A DNA stretch of 14,644 nucleotides from an uncultured bacterium (GCA_900553895.1 USFB01000044.1:1-14644); one strand, 5' to 3'. Positions 1-7,736 are shown, counted from the stretch's first letter. Numbers and translations: made by a program. The notes: a model not told the origin generated them from the letters alone.

Positions 1-48
1 ATATAAGTATATTAAATCTTTTTCATACTTCCAGCTATTCTTAATTCC

Positions 49-75
49 AAGAGCCATTCAGGCTCTTTTTTTTAC
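49..75 (+). terminator. Rho-independent terminator of an upstream gene
   Basis: A 7-bp stem (49-55 with 61-67, core AGAGCC/GGCTCT) closes a 5-nt loop and runs into eight T's at 66-73. It reads on the plus strand and should end a gene lying before the window, separating it from rny. Confidence 0.8.
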
Positions 76-142
76 CTCATCTTTTATGAAACCGAGAACA
101 TCAAGACTAGTTTGTCAAAAATGTAAACTTATATTTTCATTA

Positions 143-191
143 TGTACAAAACCTGCTTTATATGATATGATAAAATTAGTAGTAGTATAAT
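143..191 (+). promoter_or_regulatory. Candidate promoter region of the rny operon
   Basis: TGTACA at 143-148 lies 17 bp before TATGAT at 166-171, a moderate sigma-70-type pair. A second perfect -10 hexamer, TATAAT at 186-191, has no good -35 but is preceded by TAG. Either would give a leader of about 110-135 nt before rny. The rest of 76-311 shows no gene. Confidence 0.35.
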
Positions 192-245
192 AAATTTTTT
201 AAAATATATGCGATAGAGAAGATTATTGAGAATATTTAATAGTTG

Positions 246-268
246 CCGAGTAGGATACATGTACTCGG
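246..268 (+). promoter_or_regulatory. Perfect hairpin in the rny 5' leader
   Basis: CCGAGTA (246-252) pairs perfectly with TACTCGG (262-268) over a 9-nt loop. It is GC-richer than its surroundings and has no T-run after it, so it is not a simple terminator. It lies about 40 nt before the rny start, between the candidate promoter and the ribosome binding site. A role in mRNA stability or feedback control of rny is inference only. Confidence 0.4.
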
Positions 269-311
269 ACTACGTGTATATATAAAAAAATAGAAAAGGA
301 AAAGGTGCTAA

Positions 312-1832
312 ATGAATGCATTATTTACTGTTGCAATAATTGCGCTGGTTGTACTTGTTGCTGTTATTGCGGTGCAAAGAGTTAAGTACAAAAATCTTGT
401 TCAACAAACCGAACAATCAAAAAAAGATTTGCAAGAAAAAGAAGCTATAATGCAAAAAGAAGCCCTAATTAAGGCTAAAGAAGCATTACACAGCGAAAGA
501 GAACAATTAAACGCAGATGAAAGAGAACGCAGAAGAGAGTTTGCAACTATTGAAAATAAACTTTCAAAACGTGAAGACCAACTTGAAGATAGAATACAAG
601 AGGTTTCTGATAAAGAATTAGAACTTGATAGATTAAAAGACCAATTGATAGAAAAAGAAGACTTTTTGGCTGAAATAGTTCAAAAACAAACAGTTGAATT
701 GGAACGTATTGCCGGAATGTCAACCGAAGACGCAAAAAGGATGCTTTTAGAACAATTAAAAAGTGATTTAGCACAAGAACAAATGCAGCTAATTCGTGAA
801 AATGAAGCTAAAATCAGAGAAGATGCATTGGAAAAATCAAAAGAAATTTTAACAACAACCATGCAAAGATGCATGATGGAACAAGTTGTAGAATCTACTG
901 TTTCTGTAGTTTCACTTCCAAACGATGAAATGAAAGGTAGAATTATCGGTCGTGAAGGTCGTAATATCAGAACCTTAGAAACATTAACAGGTGTCGATTT
1001 GATTATTGACGATACTCCGGAAGCGGTTGTATTGTCAGCTTTTGACCCTGTAAGACGCGAAATTGCAAAAATTGCTCTTGAAAAACTTATTCAAGACGGT
1101 CGTATTCACCCTGTTAGAATCGAAGAAACTGTTGAAAAATCAAGAGAAGAAGTTGAAAAGAAAATCATGAAAGAAGGCGAAAACGCAGCTCTTGATATGG
1201 GTATAATGGGCTTAAATAAAGAGTTAATAAAGAATTTAGGACGCTTATATTATAGAACAAGCTATGGTCAAAATGTCCTAAAACACTCACTTGAAGTTGG
1301 TCATATAGCAGGAATGTTAGCAGCTGAACTCGGTGCAAATGTTTATATCGCAAAACGTGCAGGGTTGCTTCACGATATCGGTAAAGCCGTTGACCAAACT
1401 CAGGAAGGTACACATATTCAACTTGGTGTAGAATTAGCGACAAGATATGGCGAAAAACCTGAAGTAATTCATGCAATAGAAGCACACCATGATGATGTTA
1501 CAGCAAACACAGTTGAAGCTGTGTTAGTTAAATTGGCTGACGCAATTTCAGCAGGTCGTCCCGGAGCAAGACGTGATACTTTAGAAATTTATATTAAACG
1601 TCTACAAAAGATTGAAGAAATCGTGAACGGTTATGAAGGTATTAAACAGTCTTTTGCAGTTCAAGCAGGTCGTGAAGTTCGTGTAATTGTTCAGTCAGAA
1701 ATGTTTGATGACTTAGCTTCACAAAAACTTGCAAGAGATATTGCGAAAAAGATTGAGGATGAACTTGATTATCCTGGACAAATTAAAGTAACAGTTGTAA
1801 GAGAATTTAGAACAACTGAGATTGCAAAATAG
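312..1832 (+). CDS. rny: Ribonuclease Y
   Basis: Membrane-anchored endoribonuclease that starts mRNA decay in many bacteria lacking RNase E. The 506-aa protein has the family architecture in order: one N-terminal membrane helix (residues about 4-22), a long charged coiled coil (about 25-195), a KH RNA-binding domain with the GxxG motif in GRIIGREGRNIR (209-220), and an HD metal-dependent phosphohydrolase domain with H325, H354-D355 (in LLHDIGK) and a further AHHDD motif. The length is close to the usual 510-520 aa, so it looks complete. ATG 312 is preceded by a purine-rich site (AAAAGGAAAAGGTG) and puts the membrane helix right at the N-terminus, as expected. It is first in a plus-strand operon; the next gene, a YmdB-type phosphodiesterase, is its common neighbour in other bacteria. 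Confidence 0.96.
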   Translation: MNALFTVAIIALVVLVAVIAVQRVKYKNLVQQTEQSKKDLQEKEAIMQKEALIKAKEALHSEREQLNADERERRREFATIENKLSKREDQLEDRIQEVSDKELELDRLKDQLIEKEDFLAEIVQKQTVELERIAGMSTEDAKRMLLEQLKSDLAQEQMQLIRENEAKIREDALEKSKEILTTTMQRCMMEQVVESTVSVVSLPNDEMKGRIIGREGRNIRTLETLTGVDLIIDDTPEAVVLSAFDPVRREIAKIALEKLIQDGRIHPVRIEETVEKSREEVEKKIMKEGENAALDMGIMGLNKELIKNLGRLYYRTSYGQNVLKHSLEVGHIAGMLAAELGANVYIAKRAGLLHDIGKAVDQTQEGTHIQLGVELATRYGEKPEVIHAIEAHHDDVTANTVEAVLVKLADAISAGRPGARRDTLEIYIKRLQKIEEIVNGYEGIKQSFAVQAGREVRVIVQSEMFDDLASQKLARDIAKKIEDELDYPGQIKVTVVREFRTTEIAK

Positions 1833-1839
1833 TTAATAT

Positions 1840-1863
1840 CGGGGAATTTAATTTCCCCGTTTT
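1840..1863 (+). terminator. Weak intrinsic terminator or attenuator after rny
   Basis: CGGGGAA (1840-1846) pairs with TTCCCCG (1853-1859) around a 6-nt loop, followed by only four T's. It starts 7 nt after the rny stop and ends about 30 nt before the next gene. The short T-run suggests partial termination or 3'-end protection of the rny message, giving more rny than downstream mRNA. Confidence 0.55.
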
Positions 1864-1892
1864 ACAAAACAAAAGACATGGGTTGTAATACA

Positions 1893-2741
1893 ATGAGATT
1901 ATTATTTTTTGGAGATATAACAGGCAGACAGGGGAGAATTGCAATAAAGAATTATCTTGCATTGCGTAACAGCAATTCTGAAACAAAACCTGATTTTGTT
2001 ATTGCAAATATTGAAAACGCATCTCATGGCTTTGGTCTAACAAAAAAGAATTACGAAGATTTAAACGCAGCAGGTATTGATTGCTTCACTTCAGGCAATC
2101 ATATTTGGGACAAAAGAGATATTTTTGAATATATAGAAACCGCAGAAAATTTGCTACGTCCTATAAATTATCCTGCCGGCACAAAAGGTGTTGGGGCAAG
2201 AATTTTTGAGGTTAGCGGAGAAAAATTAGCCGTAATAAACGCTTTAGGACGAGTTTTTATGCCTCCAATGGACTCTCCTTGGCAAGTTGTAGTTGATGAG
2301 ATTAAAAAACTTCAAACGGAAGGTGTGCAACACGTTTTTATTGACTTTCATGCGGAAGCTACAGCTGAAAAAATTTGTTTTTCAAAATATTTGGCAAAAG
2401 AATTTAATAATGAAGAATACGCATTAGTGAAGGGGTTCTTTGGAACACATACACATGTTCAAACCGCTGATGAAAAAATATATGATGGAATGGCATATAT
2501 TACAGACGCAGGTTTTTGCGGTACTGAAGACAGCGTAATCGGCATGGAGTTTGCAACTTCCCTAAAACGTTTATCGACTTCACTCCCTGAACGCTATGAG
2601 ATAGCGGAGGCATCAATTGCTCAAATTAACGGTGTTGAGGTTCTTTTTGATAGAACAAGCGCAACACAAATTAAAAGAATTAATTTAATAGTAGATAATA
2701 GTAAAAATGAAAGTGAGGTCAACGTTGGAACAGGCGGTTGA
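1893..2741 (+). CDS. ymdB: YmdB-family metallophosphoesterase (cyclic nucleotide phosphodiesterase type)
   Basis: Calcineurin-like phosphoesterase of the family called TIGR00282/YmdB. The B. subtilis member hydrolyses 2',3'- or 3',5'-cyclic nucleotides and affects RNA levels and biofilm/motility choice. Metal-site motifs appear in order: GDITGRQG at the N-terminus, IENASHG, SGNHIWDKRD, IDFHAEATAEK, and GTHTHVQTADE followed by ITDAGFCGTEDSVIGM. The core ends near the DSVIGM region plus about 65 residues; the tail after RINLIV looks like an unstructured extension running into the next gene. Family members normally begin MRxLFxGD, so I chose ATG 1893; an in-frame ATG at 1878 would add only MGCNT. 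Neither start has a clear Shine-Dalgarno site, so translation may depend on rny. It lies just downstream of rny. Confidence 0.9.
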   Translation: MRLLFFGDITGRQGRIAIKNYLALRNSNSETKPDFVIANIENASHGFGLTKKNYEDLNAAGIDCFTSGNHIWDKRDIFEYIETAENLLRPINYPAGTKGVGARIFEVSGEKLAVINALGRVFMPPMDSPWQVVVDEIKKLQTEGVQHVFIDFHAEATAEKICFSKYLAKEFNNEEYALVKGFFGTHTHVQTADEKIYDGMAYITDAGFCGTEDSVIGMEFATSLKRLSTSLPERYEIAEASIAQINGVEVLFDRTSATQIKRINLIVDNSKNESEVNVGTGG

Positions 2742-3612
2742 TAAAGGAGGAGGGTGTTTAAAAGGTGATTACCATATTCACACCTATTATTCTGATGGCG
2801 TCTTTTCACCTGAAAAGATTGTCGATTTAGCACTGGATGCAGGGTTGCAAGTAATTGCGCTAACCGATCATGACAATGTTTTGTCTTATAATGTTGCAAA
2901 AGAATATTTAAAAACTAAGGATGTTGATTTTAAATTAATCCCCGGGATTGAAGTCAACACTCTTTATAAAGACTACGAAGTTCACATTTTGGGATATTTT
3001 CCTGATGTAAATAAGAGTGATTTCAAAAATCTTCTAAAAGTTCAACAACATGCCAGAATTAAACAAACAAAAGAGATTTTGAGCCTTTTGAAGAAAAAAG
3101 AAGGCATTAAAATCGCATTCGAAGATGTTAAAAACATGGTTGCTGAAGGTGGTAGTATCGGACGTCCGCACATTGCCAAAGCTATTACAAATGTTGGTGG
3201 TACAAGCAACGTTATGGAAGCTTACAGCAAATACATTCACAGAGATTCTCCTGTATATGTAGAAAGAAAAACTGTTTCTCCGTTTGAAGCTGTTGAAGTA
3301 ATCTACGATTCAGGCGGAATTCCTGTAATTGCGCATCCTTACGATATTGATATAGCTGAAAAGCTTATCAAAGAACTTATGGCGTGCGGTTTAAGAGGTA
3401 TTGAAGCTTACCATAGAAAACATTCTCCTGCGATAGTTGAATATTTTTCATCAATGGCAGAAAATTTGGGCTTGATTGTAACAGGCGGTTCGGATTTTCA
3501 CGCACCAAACATCATGAACGGTCAAATCATTTTGGGCAAAAACTTTGTGCCTGAATGGATTTACGGAATGTTGATTGATGAAAAGAAACATTTAGATATG
3601 GCTAGAGATTAA
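2707..3612 (+). CDS. PHP-domain phosphoesterase, TrpH/YciV (RNase AM)-like
   Basis: PHP-fold metal-dependent phosphoesterase. The E. coli relative YciV (RNase AM) is a 5'-3' exonuclease that also removes phosphate from 3',5'-nucleoside bisphosphates. Visible metal-binding motifs, numbered from ATG 2707, are HIHTYYSDG (23-31), TDHD (53-56), GIEVN with E82, EVHILGY, IGRPHIAKA, IAHP (H210) and GSDFH (261-265). The length of about 285-300 aa fits this subfamily, which lacks the polymerase or histidinol-phosphatase extensions. The ATG at 2707 overlaps the previous gene by 35 nt and has no ribosome site, whereas a strong one lies at 2743-2751. The PHP motif begins at residue 21, so true translation probably starts near 2758, where the codon is TTA. 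It is third in the operon; with RNase Y and YmdB it suggests a shared RNA-turnover role (inference). Confidence 0.88.
   Translation: MKVRSTLEQAVDKGGGCLKGDYHIHTYYSDGVFSPEKIVDLALDAGLQVIALTDHDNVLSYNVAKEYLKTKDVDFKLIPGIEVNTLYKDYEVHILGYFPDVNKSDFKNLLKVQQHARIKQTKEILSLLKKKEGIKIAFEDVKNMVAEGGSIGRPHIAKAITNVGGTSNVMEAYSKYIHRDSPVYVERKTVSPFEAVEVIYDSGGIPVIAHPYDIDIAEKLIKELMACGLRGIEAYHRKHSPAIVEYFSSMAENLGLIVTGGSDFHAPNIMNGQIILGKNFVPEWIYGMLIDEKKHLDMARD
2743..2752 (+). promoter_or_regulatory. Strong Shine-Dalgarno site with no canonical start codon
   Basis: AAAGGAGGAG begins directly after the stop of the upstream gene (TGA 2739-2741) and is the best ribosome binding site in the window. At the right spacing the only in-frame codon is TTA at 2758, followed by AAA GGT GAT. 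GTG at 2754 is in another frame and stops after four codons. A TTG at 2758 would be an ideal start and differs by one base. Confidence 0.7.
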
Positions 3613-3635
3613 AAAGATAAAGGAAGAGGGCTGGA

Positions 3636-4214
3636 ATGAAAAAAGCGTTCACAATTGTTGAAGTTTCTATATTATTTGTAATATTCCTGATAGTTGCGTT
3701 TCTTGTAGCACCACTATCATTGGATGATTCGTTGCAAGCCAAGAATGCTTCAAGGTGGCGCAATGTCCAATCTGATTTCGCAAATATCTTTTATGCAGTT
3801 AATGCTCAAAAAGAAGACGAAAACTTCGATTTTAAAACCGCATTTGAATCTGTTATGAGCGGTGAGGTTAAGGGTAATGTAGATCTTTATAAAATTACCT
3901 TCTTAAACGGAACTTTTCCAAACAGCACATACAGATTCAATGATTTTAAATTAACTCAAACAAATTCTGTTGTATCATATAAACTTTATGAAACTCCGCA
4001 AGATGGAGTTCTAGGTCTTTTGTTGTACGACGTGAACGGTTCTGTCGGTCCAAATGTTTGGGGTAAAGATGTTTTTGGTTTGAATATTTATTCAGACAGA
4101 TTTGAACCGTTTTGTAAAAATGATGCAATTAGCGTACAGAAACAACAATGCTCTAAAAACGGAACGGGTTTGTGCTGTTCTAACTACTACTTACAAGGTG
4201 GGAGCATAGAATAA
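3636..4214 (+). CDS. Type IV pilin-like protein (pseudopilin)
   Basis: A 192-aa protein with a class III signal: a short basic leader MKKA, then FTIVEV, with glutamate at position 5 of the mature form, then a hydrophobic helix (residues about 5-27). The processing site has Ala rather than the usual Gly at -1, which prepilin peptidases tolerate. The rest would be an extracytoplasmic globular domain. The C-terminal 40 residues hold four cysteines (FCKND, QQCSK and an adjacent CC pair), probably disulfide-bonded outside the membrane. No pilus assembly genes are nearby, so it may serve a type IV pilus or type II-like system encoded elsewhere. A purine-rich site (AGGAAGAGG, 3621-3629) precedes the ATG, 23 nt after the PHP gene. 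The exact role is unknown. Confidence 0.8.
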   Translation: MKKAFTIVEVSILFVIFLIVAFLVAPLSLDDSLQAKNASRWRNVQSDFANIFYAVNAQKEDENFDFKTAFESVMSGEVKGNVDLYKITFLNGTFPNSTYRFNDFKLTQTNSVVSYKLYETPQDGVLGLLLYDVNGSVGPNVWGKDVFGLNIYSDRFEPFCKNDAISVQKQQCSKNGTGLCCSNYYLQGGSIE

Positions 4215-4789
4215 TGAAAAATGTCTGTGTTTTTGCTTCTTCTTCAAATAAATTAGCACCTGTTTATTATCAACAGGCAGCAGAGCTCGGAAAACTTCTC
4301 GGTAAAGGTGGCTACAACATCGTTTATGGCGGAAGCCGACTGGGTATGATGTACGCTTGTGCAGGTGCTGTTAAAGAAAACGGCGGAAAAATTTATGGCG
4401 TAATGCCTAAAAAACTCGTAGATTTTGGGGTTGCTAATCCTGATGACTGTGATGTTTTTATTAAAACTGATGGTATGAGGGAACGCAAAGCAAAAATGGA
4501 TGAACTTTCAGATGCCGTTGTTGCTTTAGCCGGCGGGTTTGGTACTTTGGAAGAAATTTCTGAAATGATTGTACAAAAACAGTTGGGCTATAACTCGAAA
4601 CCGATTGTTTTATTAAACGTAAACCGTTTTTATGATAATCTAATAGGATTTTTTGATACTATTATCAAAGAAAATTTTGCAAAAAGTAACGCCAAAGAGC
4701 TTTATTTTGTAGCTTCAACACCTGAAGAAGCAGTTGAGTATTTAAATAATTATCAACCAAAAGAAGTAAGCTTGGCATCAAAGTTTTAA
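4214..4789 (+). CDS. LOG-family protein (TIGR00730, nucleoside-5'-monophosphate phosphoribohydrolase type)
   Basis: A Rossmann-fold protein of the LOG / lysine-decarboxylase-like family. Characterised members cleave the N-glycosidic bond of cytokinin riboside or purine 5'-monophosphates, releasing base and ribose 5-phosphate. Visible motifs: GGSRLGMM (39-46), MRERK (88-92) and AGGFGTLEE (106-114), the last being the phosphate-binding PGGxGTxxE signature with Pro replaced by Ala. The catalytic Arg and Glu positions are kept. At 191 aa it is the usual full length. Its ATG overlaps the pilin stop by one base (TAATG), so the two are translationally coupled. The old 'lysine decarboxylase' label for this family is incorrect. 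It ends the operon; no terminator is visible before the next promoter. Confidence 0.88.
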   Translation: MKNVCVFASSSNKLAPVYYQQAAELGKLLGKGGYNIVYGGSRLGMMYACAGAVKENGGKIYGVMPKKLVDFGVANPDDCDVFIKTDGMRERKAKMDELSDAVVALAGGFGTLEEISEMIVQKQLGYNSKPIVLLNVNRFYDNLIGFFDTIIKENFAKSNAKELYFVASTPEEAVEYLNNYQPKEVSLASKF

Positions 4790-4802
4790 AAAATAGTACA
4801 AC

Positions 4803-4831
4803 TTGAAAAAAACTTAAAAACTTGGTATGAT
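4803..4831 (+). promoter_or_regulatory. Sigma-70-type promoter of the sigma factor gene
   Basis: TTGAAA (4803-4808), a 17-bp spacer, and TATGAT (4826-4831) match the housekeeping consensus at five of six bases each. The expected start at about 4838 leaves a leader of about 20 nt before ATG 4859. Confidence 0.65.
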
Positions 4832-4858
4832 ATACAAAGGTTAGTTTAATAAGAAAAG

Positions 4859-5554
4859 ATGGAAAATAACACTTTAATCAAACAATACATAGGTATTGTG
4901 CAAAAAATAGCAAGAGTAGAGCATAGGCGTATACCTAACCACATGATTGAATATGAAGAATTGGTTAGTATAGGCATAATTGCCATTCAAACTTTGATTA
5001 AAGGTAAAACAGAAGAACAACTTGCGCATTATAATGAAGCATATATTGGTACTGCTGTTAAATGGGCAATAAGAAACGAGTTACGCCACCGTTACAAGTG
5101 GTATACAATGAAGCATAAAAAAGAAGATGGCGATGCAGACAGCTACGTTTCTGATGCAGTTGCAGAAAATAGTGACGATAATTCCGATGATATGGGATTT
5201 AGCATTTCTCCAACAAAAGTCCGTGAAGCTGTTTACGAAACAATTCTCTCTATTGATGGTCTGGCAGCTGCAGCAACTGATAACGCTTCTCCATTTGATT
5301 TTATTAAGGATCCGTCTGCATTACCTGATGAGCAAGCAGAAATTGTTGAAATGAGTAAGCTTATTAAACAAGCTATTGCTAAACTTCCGCAAAAAGAACG
5401 TACCGTTGTTGAATATCGTTTTTATAGAAACATGCAAGCAAAAGACATTGCAACAATGGTTGGACTTTCACCATCAAGAATTACAAGAATTGTTCAATAT
5501 TCTTTAAATCAAATTAGAGAATATTTAAAGAGTCGTGGCAGAGTAGATTACTAG
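4859..5554 (+). CDS. Sigma-70 family RNA polymerase sigma factor, two-domain type
   Basis: A 231-aa sigma factor. Residues about 5-86 form region 2: the core-binding and -10 recognition part, with EYEELVSIGI and a region 2.3/2.4-like segment around VKWAIRNELRHRYKWY. Residues about 165-224 form region 4, with LPQKERTVVEYRFY and a helix-turn-helix around KDIATMVGLSPSRITRIV. Between them is a linker of about 80 residues, very acidic at 89-112 (several DD and DxD), with no recognisable region 3. This is closer to ECF or reduced sigma-28/SigB types than to RpoD. Which promoters it reads cannot be told from sequence. It has its own promoter and no adjacent anti-sigma gene. Its TAG stop shares the CTAG at 5551-5554 with the opposing dehydrogenase gene. 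Confidence 0.85.
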   Translation: MENNTLIKQYIGIVQKIARVEHRRIPNHMIEYEELVSIGIIAIQTLIKGKTEEQLAHYNEAYIGTAVKWAIRNELRHRYKWYTMKHKKEDGDADSYVSDAVAENSDDNSDDMGFSISPTKVREAVYETILSIDGLAAAATDNASPFDFIKDPSALPDEQAEIVEMSKLIKQAIAKLPQKERTVVEYRFYRNMQAKDIATMVGLSPSRITRIVQYSLNQIREYLKSRGRVDY

Positions 5555-6561
5555 CAAACCCTGTTTGTATTTACACCTTTTATGTAATCTCTTATATTGT
5601 TAAATGTTTTTGTTAATAAATAATTTACAGATTCATGTGTATTATATGCTATATGTGGTGTAATAATTACGTTATCCATATTAAATAATTTTTGCGTTAC
5701 AAGAGCCGTTTCGACACAATGAGATTCTGAATCTTTTATAACATTACTGAGTTCCCCGGGATGTGTGCTTATAAATTCACATTCTAAAACATCCAATGCT
5801 GCAGCTTTTACTTTCCCCTTAACCAAATTATCGTAAAGAGCCTTTATGTCTAAAAGTTCACCTCTTGCTGTATTTACAAACACGACGCCATCTTTCATTT
5901 TTTCAAACTCTTCTTTACCTATCAAATGATAATTATCACCCGTATATAAAAGGTGCAACGAAATAACGTCAGATTCACTTAAAAGTTCATCAAGGCTCAC
6001 AAAATCACAAAAACTGTCCAATTCTGGATTTTGCATGTAAGAATGGATTAGAACTCTCATGCCGAAATAGTTTGCGATTTTTGCAACAGCACTACCTATT
6101 TGACCGCAACCGACGATACCAAGAGTCAGGTTATTAAGTTTTTTACCTTCATAATGTTTATAATTTATTTTATGGCCTTTCATGTCCAAAATGGCGGGAA
6201 GCATATTTCTTACCAACACAATTATCAATGCTATTGCATACTGCGCAACGGCTTCTTCTCCGTATTGTTCTACATTAAGTACTGCAATATTATGTTCTAC
6301 ACAATAATCTAAATCAATGTGTCCGTAACCATAAGAACGTGTTGCTATAATTCGAAGATTTTTAAACTGTTTTAAGACTTTATCGGTAAGATTGGAACTT
6401 CTGAAAACACTGATTATATCGGTTTCAAGTTTTTGTTCTTCGGTTAATTTATAATCCGCGTTTAAAGGTTCACCGATAAATGATAAATCGAAATCAACAA
6501 GTTTGTTATTATCAAAAAATTCCTTTTCGGTATCACGAAAATCAAACATCAACATTTTCAT
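5551..6561 (-). CDS. NAD-dependent D-2-hydroxyacid dehydrogenase, D-lactate dehydrogenase type
   Basis: Reduces a 2-keto acid to its D-2-hydroxy acid with NADH; the overall pattern is closest to fermentative D-lactate dehydrogenases. It has the split catalytic domain, a nucleotide-binding GCGQIG (151-156) in a Rossmann fold, and the full triad: R233 in NTARG, E262 in DVLECE and H303 in TPHIAYNT. Its 336 aa is the normal length. The N-terminal FDFRDTEKEFF resembles the D-LDH subgroup, but phosphoglycerate, vancomycin-resistance (VanH) and other keto acid reductases share the fold, so the substrate is not certain. An AAAGGAG site lies 10 nt before the ATG. It is 69 nt downstream of the TPR gene on the same strand and may be co-transcribed with it, or have its own promoter in that gap. 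Confidence 0.88.
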   Translation of the reverse strand: MKMLMFDFRDTEKEFFDNNKLVDFDLSFIGEPLNADYKLTEEQKLETDIISVFRSSNLTDKVLKQFKNLRIIATRSYGYGHIDLDYCVEHNIAVLNVEQYGEEAVAQYAIALIIVLVRNMLPAILDMKGHKINYKHYEGKKLNNLTLGIVGCGQIGSAVAKIANYFGMRVLIHSYMQNPELDSFCDFVSLDELLSESDVISLHLLYTGDNYHLIGKEEFEKMKDGVVFVNTARGELLDIKALYDNLVKGKVKAAALDVLECEFISTHPGELSNVIKDSESHCVETALVTQKLFNMDNVIITPHIAYNTHESVNYLLTKTFNNIRDYIKGVNTNRVC

Positions 6562-6630
6562 AAATAGTCTGCTCCTTTATAATGAGTATGTTTGATTACA
6601 AATAATTAACCATCCTCCATGCCGGCATAA

Positions 6631-7662
6631 CTAGGTTAATATTATTGAAGAACTAAGATGTTTTAGCTGTTTACGCATTTCTTCCGCTTTGTCATTTAAT
6701 TTTTCTCTGCGATAAATCTCCATGGCCTTTTTATAGTTTTCTTCTGCATCATTTTTGTATTCAGGATTGTCATATCCTGACATTAATTGCAGAGTCTGCG
6801 CAAGTAAAACATAGGCTTCGGGCTTGTTCGGATTGATTTCAATCGCGCGTTCAAAGCACTCTTTAGAATCAATAATGTGTCCTTCAATATGATTTTTATA
6901 ACCTTCTAATATTGACATCGGGTATGCAAAAAGATTTTGCTTATCAAATATTTTCAATTCTAAAAGAAAACAAATTTCCATCAAGTCTTTTTCTTTGTAC
7001 ATATCAGTAAATCTGAAATGTGAAATAAAATACTTAGGAAAAACTGAATCAATTTTCTTTAAAATCTCGTTTTGTTTGTCAGCTTGATTTGCCATGCCGT
7101 AAATTGTTGCTTCTTTTAGTAATTTTATCGGATTGTCTTTATCAATTAAATCAATTAAACCTAACAGTTTTAGCCCTTTTGACAATTCATCATTCGCTAA
7201 AAGCATTGCAACTTCTTTGAATAAGAATTGGATAGTATTATATTTGTTAAACTCAAACAAACTAAGAATAAAGTCTTTTGCAAAATCATCCTCATTAGAA
7301 TATACTAATGACAAAAATTTCACACGCTTAACTTCAAAATTATCTTCATCCCAAGTTAAAATTTTATCTGCATCTTTTATCGCTTCATAGAAATTGCCTA
7401 TCTCATAATTTAGTGTCAGCCTTTCATAATAAGCTTTTTCTTTTTTTGCACAATGTGTAATTATATATGTAAAATCAGAATACGCATCATCAAGCATTAA
7501 CAATTTACGGCACAATTTGCCTCGCATTAGAAAAGTTTCTGATGGTTTGTATTCTTGTGCAATAAGATAATTTAGTTTTTCTAACGCCAAATCATAATTG
7601 TTTTCTGCAATAAGTTTATCAATTGTTTTCAAATACACAAGGTTTTTAATATTTTCAAGCAT
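6631..7662 (-). CDS. Tetratricopeptide-repeat protein of unknown function
   Basis: A 343-aa, helix-rich protein without signal peptide or membrane helix, so probably cytoplasmic. TPR-like helical pairs are clear at the N-terminus (NNYDLALEKLNYLIAQ, followed by DAYSDFTYIITH and FYEAIKDADKIL) and near the C-terminus (AKECFERAIEINPNKPEAYVLLAQ-type pattern around residues 265-290, then AEENYKKAMEIYRR). The middle is more divergent. The charged C-terminus includes a short coiled-coil-like stretch. TPR proteins act as binding scaffolds, and nothing here identifies the partner. The start has a GGAG site 6 nt before ATG. The gene lies 74 nt after dnaA on the same strand. An 8-nt direct repeat (GAGCGAAT on the minus strand) occurs twice just upstream of its start. 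Confidence 0.75.
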   Translation of the reverse strand: MLENIKNLVYLKTIDKLIAENNYDLALEKLNYLIAQEYKPSETFLMRGKLCRKLLMLDDAYSDFTYIITHCAKKEKAYYERLTLNYEIGNFYEAIKDADKILTWDEDNFEVKRVKFLSLVYSNEDDFAKDFILSLFEFNKYNTIQFLFKEVAMLLANDELSKGLKLLGLIDLIDKDNPIKLLKEATIYGMANQADKQNEILKKIDSVFPKYFISHFRFTDMYKEKDLMEICFLLELKIFDKQNLFAYPMSILEGYKNHIEGHIIDSKECFERAIEINPNKPEAYVLLAQTLQLMSGYDNPEYKNDAEENYKKAMEIYRREKLNDKAEEMRKQLKHLSSSIILT

Positions 7663-7736
7663 ATTCGCTCCAAATTTCCCATTCGCTCTAATAATTATGT
7701 ATCACAAATCCCATATAAAAACGAGTGTTAAGTTGG

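Noticed and set aside
6610..6630. Short leader peptide or regulatory hairpin at the ATGCCGGCAT palindrome before the dehydrogenase gene
   Set aside because: The stem is only five pairs with no room for a loop, and the mini frames there have badly spaced ribosome sites.
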